Shown here in pieces: positions 59,120 to 64,000 of a DNA stretch of 64,000 nt (position 1 is its first letter; the number at the start of each line of letters is the position of its first letter). Source of the stretch: an uncultured Acidobacteriaceae bacterium (lineage in GTDB: Bacteria > Acidobacteriota > Terriglobia > Terriglobales > Acidobacteriaceae). Position numbers and translations under genes: made by a program. Under the pieces are notes generated by a model, which did not search any database, had not been told where the DNA came from, and saw only the letters and a program-made list of their open reading frames with translations. The stretch covers positions 1 to 64,000 of the forward strand of contig CAIVDV010000057.1 of assembly GCA_903904755.1 (NCBI GenBank). The letters are read 5' to 3'.

Positions 59120-59770
59120 CTACTTGGCCTTGCCGCCGGCCTGGTGCTGCTTCACCTCAGCCACCATCTGCTCCACCTGCCCGCGACCCTCATACTGCGG
59201 TGCCGTCGCCAGCAGCTTGTTCCAATCCGCCAGCGCACCATCCCCATCCGACTTGCCCTGCCACCGCACCATGCCCCGGTTGTAAAGCGCATTCGGGTAG
59301 TTCGGCGAGTCCTTCAGCGCCTGGTTAAACTCCGCCAGCGCCCGGTCCGCATCCCCCATAAACCAGTACGCCGTTCCCATATTCGTACGCACACCGGCCA
59401 CCGTCGGCTTAATCTTCAACGCCTGGCCATAGTAGTCCACCGCCGCCGAATATTGCTTGGCGTCGTAATACAGGTTGCCGATATTGGTCAGCAGATCCGC
59501 GTTGTTCGGGCTGGTCTTCAGTTGCGCAATCATCGGTGCCGCCAGGGCATCCGCCGCCTGCTTCAGCTCCGCCGCGGTCGGTTGAGCCGCTGGTGCCGCC
59601 GCACCGGGCTGCAACGCCGGCCCTGCCGCCGTTGCCGGGGCCGCTTCCGGCTTCTGCATATCCCGCAGAAACCATCCCCCAGCCACCCCAACCGCCAGAA
59701 ATACCAGCGCCAGCAGCACCGCCTTGTTCATCGTCCACTGTTGATTCGGTGTTTGGCTCATTTCGCTCAT
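59120..59770 (-). CDS. Membrane-anchored TPR protein
   Basis: The 216-residue protein has one N-terminal membrane helix (about 17-36), an Ala/Pro-rich linker and three to four TPR units (about 75-190, for example NIGNLYYDAKQYSAAVDYYGQAL and NMGTAYWFMGDADRALAEFNQAL, each a canonical 34-residue repeat start). It is probably periplasmic and acts as a protein-protein scaffold, similar to CcmH-type TPR domains. The start overlaps the stop of the upstream paralogue by 4 bp (ATGA). Confidence 0.82.
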   Translation of the reverse strand: MSEMSQTPNQQWTMNKAVLLALVFLAVGVAGGWFLRDMQKPEAAPATAAGPALQPGAAAPAAQPTAAELKQAADALAAPMIAQLKTSPNNADLLTNIGNLYYDAKQYSAAVDYYGQALKIKPTVAGVRTNMGTAYWFMGDADRALAEFNQALKDSPNYPNALYNRGMVRWQGKSDGDGALADWNKLLATAPQYEGRGQVEQMVAEVKQHQAGGKAK

Positions 59771-60459
59771 TTGCTGCCTGCCCCTCCTGCCGCGAAGTGA
59801 TCCGCAGGCATCTTTTTCACTTGCGTAATCAGTTTCTGCACCGCCGCCTTGCGATCCGCCGCTAACTGCGGATTGCTCTTCAGCAGCAGTTGCCAGGCCG
59901 CCAGTGCCCCCTTCGGGTCCTGTTTGCCCTGCAACTTCACCATGCCCAAGTCAAACAACGCATTCGCATCCTTCGGGTCATATCCCAGCGCAGTATTCAG
60001 TTGGTTCACCGCACCATCCGCGTCCCCGGCCCGGAACAGGCTCGCAGACAGCTTCACCCGGTACGCCACATTCTTCGGATCGGCCTGCACCGCACGGCCG
60101 TAGTACGTCTCCGCATCCTGATATTGATGGAACGCGTGATAAATCGCCCCAATCTGCACCAGCAGCGCGCCATCAGTCGGGGTCGCCTTCAGCTTGTCCA
60201 GCAGCGGCGCAGCCTTCGCGTTGGCCGTCGCCTTCATCTCTTCCGCTGTCACCACGTGCCCGCCGCCCATCCCCGGCTTCAGCGTTGGCGGCGCATGCAC
60301 CACCGCCTTGGCCGGAGCTGCAACCGTGCTCCCCAGCTCCGCGCGCAGCAAATACCCAATCCCCAGGCCGGCAGCCAGGCAAATGGCCGCCAATCCATAC
60401 ACTTGCACCGGCTTCAGCAGCCGCATCGCCCCCGCGCCAGTTGTTGTTTCCATTGCCAT
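59767..60459 (-). CDS. Membrane-anchored TPR protein, paralogue of its neighbour
   Basis: The 230-residue protein has the same design as the next gene: a membrane helix (about 20-40), linker, then TPR units (QIGAIYHAFHQYQDAETYYGRAV and KLSASLFRAGDADGAVNQLNTAL regions) and a basic tail. I start it at ATG 60459, 5 nt after GGGGAGAG; a longer open frame upstream is not conserved-looking. It is the first gene of a two-gene unit diverging from the tetraheme cytochrome. CRP-like palindromes lie 173 and 320 bp upstream. Confidence 0.8.
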   Translation of the reverse strand: MAMETTTGAGAMRLLKPVQVYGLAAICLAAGLGIGYLLRAELGSTVAAPAKAVVHAPPTLKPGMGGGHVVTAEEMKATANAKAAPLLDKLKATPTDGALLVQIGAIYHAFHQYQDAETYYGRAVQADPKNVAYRVKLSASLFRAGDADGAVNQLNTALGYDPKDANALFDLGMVKLQGKQDPKGALAAWQLLLKSNPQLAADRKAAVQKLITQVKKMPADHFAAGGAGSK

Positions 60460-60624
60460 GCCTGCTCTCCCCGGGGCCAACCGCTCACCCGCAACCCGCC
60501 CGCTCACATCATTCTCTACCTTAATAGATGACGATGTGCGCTCAAGACCCACCAAACATGCCCTGAGTCTCATACACTGTACCGGGATATCGATTCCCTT
60601 CCTCACCCAACTGTCACGCCAAAT

Positions 60625-60640
60625 CGTGACCGCGGTCACA
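60625..60640. promoter_or_regulatory. CRP-like palindrome 1
   Basis: CGTGA-N6-TCACA matches the CRP consensus TGTGA-N6-TCACA at nine of ten positions. Its inner 14 bases form a perfect palindrome, GTGACCGCGGTCAC. Confidence 0.55.
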
Positions 60641-60771
60641 GGAAGAGTGCCCGACGTACCCCATGCCCGGTTTTCGGACACTTTCCGCTCACCCTGCAGG
60701 TACCGGAGTGTGACCCCTGGGTAATTTGCCGCCGCACTCGCCCCAACCGCGTGTCGCACGTCCATAAGCCC

Positions 60772-60787
60772 TGTGATAGAGGTCACA
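60772..60787. promoter_or_regulatory. CRP-like palindrome 2
   Basis: TGTGA-TAGAGG-TCACA is an exact match to the E. coli CRP half-site consensus. The centre is 147 bp from palindrome 1, close to fourteen helical turns. Confidence 0.6.
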
Positions 60788-60975
60788 TAAACCGATTCGT
60801 TCCGTAGTCCAAACTCCATACAGTCTTAGAAGTCTCTCAGGATTTCTGACCGCCACACATGGGCTGAACACCAACCAGGTGGCTACAGAATCTCCAGATG
60901 CTCCTGAGCACGGGTTTGAATTCGCGTAACACGATTTTGTGAGAAATTGAACGGTGAAAGCTGAACTGAAGGGTC

Positions 60976-61169
60976 CCCTCTTCTGTCAGGCAGTTGGGCA
61001 AGAGGGAAAGCAAGCGGTATCAGTGGTTCAGGAAGTTTCTTCACATCAACCACTTACGGGCTCGACCAGAACAGGGTAGATGCCCCCAACACGGCACCCA
61101 ACGGTGCCAGGCTACTGGAAAATCTGATTCCGACGTCACGGCCAGACCGGCCGACCTTACGGAATCAGA
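60976..61169 (+). other. Stem-loop-rich leader upstream of the tetraheme cytochrome
   Basis: Four separate hairpins can be drawn: CCCTCTT/AAGAGGG (60976-61006), AGTGGTT/AACCACT (61022-61054), GGCACC-CAAC-GGTGCC (61093-61108) and a 10-bp perfect stem TCTGATTCCG/CGGAATCAGA (61123-61169) enclosing an inner GGCC/GGCC hairpin. No known riboswitch class was matched. Confidence 0.5.
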
Positions 61170-61206
61170 AGGGCAATTCAGAGTGTGCACTAGGAGGCTC
61201 TACTCA

Positions 61207-62115
61207 ATGAAACGGACTCTTTCAATCGCAATCATGTTCCTGGCCACGGCTGGTGTAGCGATGGCCCAGATCGGCGCGGCTCCCACAACTGACGTTCTCG
61301 GCGCCCACCTTAACTACGGCCGCGGCTGTACCGGTTGCCACGCTCCTCACAGCGGCGCAAACGGCAACGGCGTTGCTTCCGCCACCGATGCCACCTCCGG
61401 CAACGTCGCTCTCTGGGGCGAGGATGTCAAGGCTCTCTACGGTCAGACCCTTCTCTTTGGCGACGGCGGAGAATTCTCCGAGACCCTGCCCTCCACCCTC
61501 GCCCAGACCCTCCCCGATGCGGGCGGTATCCTGGTTTGCCTCAGCTGCCACGATGGCAACCTGGCCAAGGGCGCGATGATGCAGAACGCGGTCTTTGAGA
61601 CCCTGCCTGCCACCTACGGCACCAAGAACGTCATCCCCACCCTGCTCGGCAACGACCTTACCGGCACGGGCAACTACCTCAATGACCACCCGGTGGGCAG
61701 CAACGCCACCATCGGCTGCGGCGGCTATAGCTGGGATTGCACGATCTCCGCTACCGGCGCCATCCAGCCCGGCCCGCTCATGAGCCAGTTCATCAACAAC
61801 TACGGCTTCTTCGTCAAGCCCGGCGTGATGAACAACCAGCCTGTGGTCCTCTGCACCACCTGCCACAACCAGCACTTGATGAACGTCGTCAAGGTCACCA
61901 AGAAGGCCTTTACCTACACCGATGGCACCAAGGCCCTCTCGGGTACGCAGACTGGTCTCGCCACCGGCTACTACTCCACGATGTTCTTCATTCGCGCTCC
62001 CTACAACCCGGCCAGCGGCACCACCGGCACCAACCAGGCCGCCCAGTTCTGCCGCCAGTGCCACGGTGGCGAAGCGAACGAATTCAACAACAGCTCTGCC
62101 GTTACCATCTGGTAA
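61207..62115 (+). CDS. Periplasmic tetraheme c-type cytochrome
   Basis: The 302-residue exported protein has a signal peptide cleaved after AMA (about residue 20). Four haem-binding motifs are present: CTGCH (41-45), CLSCH (111-115), CTTCH (216-220) and CRQCH (282-286). The spacing resembles the doubled CxxCH class of periplasmic electron carriers. Candidate distal His residues are HAPHSG and HNQH. ATG 61207 has AGGAGG 9 nt upstream; the frame is open further upstream without coding character. It is followed by a hairpin with a T-rich tail and then by a PpiC-type isomerase and an outer-membrane barrel. Confidence 0.9.
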   Translation: MKRTLSIAIMFLATAGVAMAQIGAAPTTDVLGAHLNYGRGCTGCHAPHSGANGNGVASATDATSGNVALWGEDVKALYGQTLLFGDGGEFSETLPSTLAQTLPDAGGILVCLSCHDGNLAKGAMMQNAVFETLPATYGTKNVIPTLLGNDLTGTGNYLNDHPVGSNATIGCGGYSWDCTISATGAIQPGPLMSQFINNYGFFVKPGVMNNQPVVLCTTCHNQHLMNVVKVTKKAFTYTDGTKALSGTQTGLATGYYSTMFFIRAPYNPASGTTGTNQAAQFCRQCHGGEANEFNNSSAVTIW

Positions 62116-62134
62116 TCTCAGACTCTGCATCACC

Positions 62135-62169
62135 GGGGAGGGGGGCCACAACCTCCCTCCCTAATTTTT
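62135..62169 (+). terminator. Probable terminator or attenuating hairpin after the cytochrome gene
   Basis: GGGAGGGGG (62136-62144) pairs with CCTCCCTCCC (62152-62161), followed by TAATTTTT. It would separate, or reduce read-through, between the cytochrome and isomerase genes. Confidence 0.6.
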
Positions 62170-62181
62170 ACCGGAAACAGG

Positions 62182-63222
62182 ATGTTGCAAATGACTTTTA
62201 AGCTTTCCATCTGTGGGACCCTGCTGCTCGCTGCCGCTTCCGCCGGCGCTCAGGTCGCCTCCCACGCTCCCACGGCCGTCAACCCCGCTCCCCAGGGACA
62301 GGCCGCTTCCCCTCAGCAAACGCCTGGAAAGCCCGTAGTTCGTGTCAACGGAACAGTCTTTACTGAGGTCGATGTCCTTCGCGAAGAGTACGCCATCTTC
62401 CCTTACGGACGGCAGCACAACGGCATCCCCAAGGACCTCGAGCCCGGCATCCGCGCCGGCGCCCTGAAAATGATGGTTTTTGAGGAACTGGTCTATCAGG
62501 AGGCCCTGCGCCGCAAGATGGTCATTCCTGCAGTCAAGCTGCAGCAGGCCGAGGCCGCCTACCGCAAGACCTTCTCCTCACCCGACCAGTTCAAGGCCTT
62601 TATCCAGTCCGACTTCCACGGCTCCCATCAGCTCCTGCAGGAAAAGATCCGGCGCTCCCTGCTCATCGATGAGCTCATGAAGCAGGAAGTGGAAAACAAG
62701 GCCACCGTCTCTCCCGCTGAGATCAAGGCCTATTACGACAAAAACCTCAAGCTCTTCACCTTCCCTGAGTCCTTCACCTTCCAGACCATCTCCATCATGC
62801 TGCCCGCTGACGCAAAGGGCACGCCGGAAGAGGTCAAGGCCCAGAAGGCACGCGCCGAGACTGCAATCAAGCGCGCCAAGGCAACCAAATCTGCAGATGA
62901 GTTCGGCCTGCTGGCAGAAAAAATCTCCGACGACGACTACCGCGTCATGATGGGCCAGCACAAGCCCGTCCCGCGTGAGGAAATTGCCCCGCAAATCGTC
63001 AAAGCCCTGTTGGCGCTGCCCGTCGGCGGCGTCAGCGATCTGCTGCAGGTAGACGACATTTACACAATCGTGCGCTTCCAGGCTCATACCATGCAGGGAA
63101 CCCAGAAGCTCGAAGAGGTTCGCGCAAAGATCGAGAAGCAACTCAAGGAAGACAAGACATCTCAACTTCGTTCCGCCCTGGACGCCAAACTGCACCAGGG
63201 AGCAAAGATAGAAAAGCTCTAG
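62182..63222 (+). CDS. PpiC/SurA-type peptidyl-prolyl isomerase
   Basis: The 346-residue periplasmic folding factor has a signal peptide (about 1-24), a SurA N-terminal-like helical chaperone domain (about 50-185, starting VVRVNGTVFTEVDVLREEY) and a parvulin isomerase domain (about 190-320, TFPESFTFQTISIML onwards with the GGVSDLLQVDD core). ATG 62182 is used; ATG 62191 with AGGATG upstream is an alternative. Its neighbours are a cytochrome and an outer-membrane barrel, so it may help fold the barrel. It lacks the second parvulin domain of SurA. Confidence 0.85.
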   Translation: MLQMTFKLSICGTLLLAAASAGAQVASHAPTAVNPAPQGQAASPQQTPGKPVVRVNGTVFTEVDVLREEYAIFPYGRQHNGIPKDLEPGIRAGALKMMVFEELVYQEALRRKMVIPAVKLQQAEAAYRKTFSSPDQFKAFIQSDFHGSHQLLQEKIRRSLLIDELMKQEVENKATVSPAEIKAYYDKNLKLFTFPESFTFQTISIMLPADAKGTPEEVKAQKARAETAIKRAKATKSADEFGLLAEKISDDDYRVMMGQHKPVPREEIAPQIVKALLALPVGGVSDLLQVDDIYTIVRFQAHTMQGTQKLEEVRAKIEKQLKEDKTSQLRSALDAKLHQGAKIEKL

Positions 63223-63331
63223 CCCCGCCATCGCACAAACGATGGCAAACCGGCCGTAAAGCATGGCAAATCCCCTCGGCAACGGCGCAACACAGCGAAA
63301 TAGGACGAGATAGACCGGCGAAGGACAGGCA

Positions 63332-64000
63332 ATGTTTAAGGGTTCAGTGCAACGCGCATGTTGGGTAATCGCCTGCTTGCTGCTGCTTGCCTCCACGGCA
63401 AAGGCCCAACTGAGTTTCGGAGAGTTCACCAACAAGGCCAGCGGCACTGTCGCCGCCGGATACACGGCGGACTTTGGAAACCTCACCGCCTCAGACCACG
63501 GCTGGACCGTCGGCGGCGTGGCCAACATCACCGGCGACTTCTACAACCCCAGGTTCATCAACTACAACATCTCGCCCTACGCCAATCAGTCCCGCGCAAA
63601 CTCCGACTTCCAGTCCATCTCCAATACCAGCGGCGTCAGCATGAGCGCCAACCTCTTCGCTGGCACCCGCTTCCCCGGAACCTTCAGCTACAGCAAGGCC
63701 TACAACAGCAACGGCAGCTACAACATCCCCGGCCTCTCCAACTACGTCACCCACGGCAACAACGACGACATGGCCATCGGCTGGAGCGGCGAATTCGGGA
63801 ATTTTCCCACCTTGAGTACCGAGTTCCAGCACGGCAACAGCAGCTACTCCGTCTATGGAACCAACCTCGAAGGGGCTGACCACTTCAACACCTTCTCCGC
63901 TCATTCCACCTACCATATCGACGGGTTGAACGCCAGCGCCTTCTATAACCTCGGGACCTCACGCGCATCGATTCCTGAGCTGCTTTCCACCGCCACAGTT
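63332..64000 (+). CDS. Outer-membrane beta-barrel protein, 3' end outside the window
   Basis: The first 223 residues are visible, with no stop before the window edge. A signal peptide (about 1-25, ending AKA) is followed by alternating polar/hydrophobic strands rich in Tyr, Asn, Ser and Gly (NITGDFYNPRFINYNISPYA; GTFSYSKAYNSNGSYN; EFQHGNSSYSVYGTN), the look of a beta-barrel of amphipathic strands. The ATG at 63332 has AAGGA about 10 nt upstream. With the cytochrome and isomerase it resembles a porin-cytochrome type gene order, but barrel type and partner are unproven. Confidence 0.75.
   Translation, partial: MFKGSVQRACWVIACLLLLASTAKAQLSFGEFTNKASGTVAAGYTADFGNLTASDHGWTVGGVANITGDFYNPRFINYNISPYANQSRANSDFQSISNTSGVSMSANLFAGTRFPGTFSYSKAYNSNGSYNIPGLSNYVTHGNNDDMAIGWSGEFGNFPTLSTEFQHGNSSYSVYGTNLEGADHFNTFSAHSTYHIDGLNASAFYNLGTSRASIPELLSTATV

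Larger units (their letters stand above)
60460..60960. other. Divergent control region between TPR pair and tetraheme cytochrome
   Basis: This region has no gene. It carries two palindromes of the CRP class (60625-60640 and 60772-60787) and probably promoters for both directions. The rest down to 61206 is a stem-loop-rich leader described separately. Confidence 0.5.

Noticed and set aside
60994-61206. Upstream extension of the tetraheme cytochrome frame
   Set aside because: The extension is a stem-loop-rich leader; the signal peptide and AGGAGG site identify ATG 61207 as start.
60840-61206. c-di-GMP (GEMM) riboswitch before the cytochrome gene
   Set aside because: The conserved GEMM core with its tetraloop/receptor is absent.

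Overview
The window looks like chromosomal DNA of an acidobacterium, most likely Acidobacteriaceae/Terriglobales. The reasons are high GC, many secreted glycoside hydrolases, OmpR-type winged-helix/TPR regulators, peptidase S10, DUF6599 and DUF362 proteins, and RHS fragments of the kind usual in that group. This is a judgement from gene content; no marker gene was compared.

Layout. 1-2690: lower-GC accessory DNA with a C-terminal RHS cassette between two imperfect direct repeats of about 230 bp, each ending in an intrinsic terminator. 2776-10377: GDSL hydrolase, GT2 glycosyltransferase plus polytopic membrane partner, CcdC-like protein, sialate O-acetylesterase, tRNA-Glu and a YhhQ-type queuosine-precursor transporter. 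10616-17386: RND efflux pair, a 2-hydroxyacid dehydrogenase and a FUSC-family protein. 17452-25893: an aminotransferase, then a compact minus-strand histidine operon hisI-G-D-C-B-H-(YcxB-like)-F-A, preceded by a His-rich leader peptide and an attenuator. 25963-37511: a small helix-hairpin-helix protein, a TonB-dependent receptor under a TPP riboswitch followed by an S10 peptidase, the three-subunit proton-translocating transhydrogenase, phosphofructokinase and a two-subunit molybdenum hydroxylase. 37683-43493: tRNA-Ser, a TetR regulator, and a membrane winged-helix/TPR regulator whose frame is broken at a C9 tract, followed by a zinc-ribbon/beta-propeller protein. 43576-59057: an alpha-galactosidase-like enzyme, a polyferredoxin/DUF6599/DUF362/DUF362 cluster, GH51 arabinofuranosidase, KatG, and a GH106 rhamnosidase with an SMP-30 lactonase. 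59120-64000: two TPR membrane proteins diverge from a tetraheme cytochrome, a parvulin-type isomerase and an outer-membrane barrel cut by the window edge. Two CRP-like palindromes and a structured leader lie in the divergent gap.

How the genes work together. The hydrolases (GDSL, SASA, GH27/36-like, GH51, GH106, SMP-30) fit degradation of plant hemicellulose and pectin side chains. The clearest regulatory biology is the His-leader attenuator upstream of hisI and the TPP riboswitch with a Shine-Dalgarno-sequestering hairpin ahead of the TonB receptor. The latter re-assigns a siderophore-type receptor to thiamine uptake. The rightmost genes may form an envelope electron-transfer module, which is an inference from gene order only.
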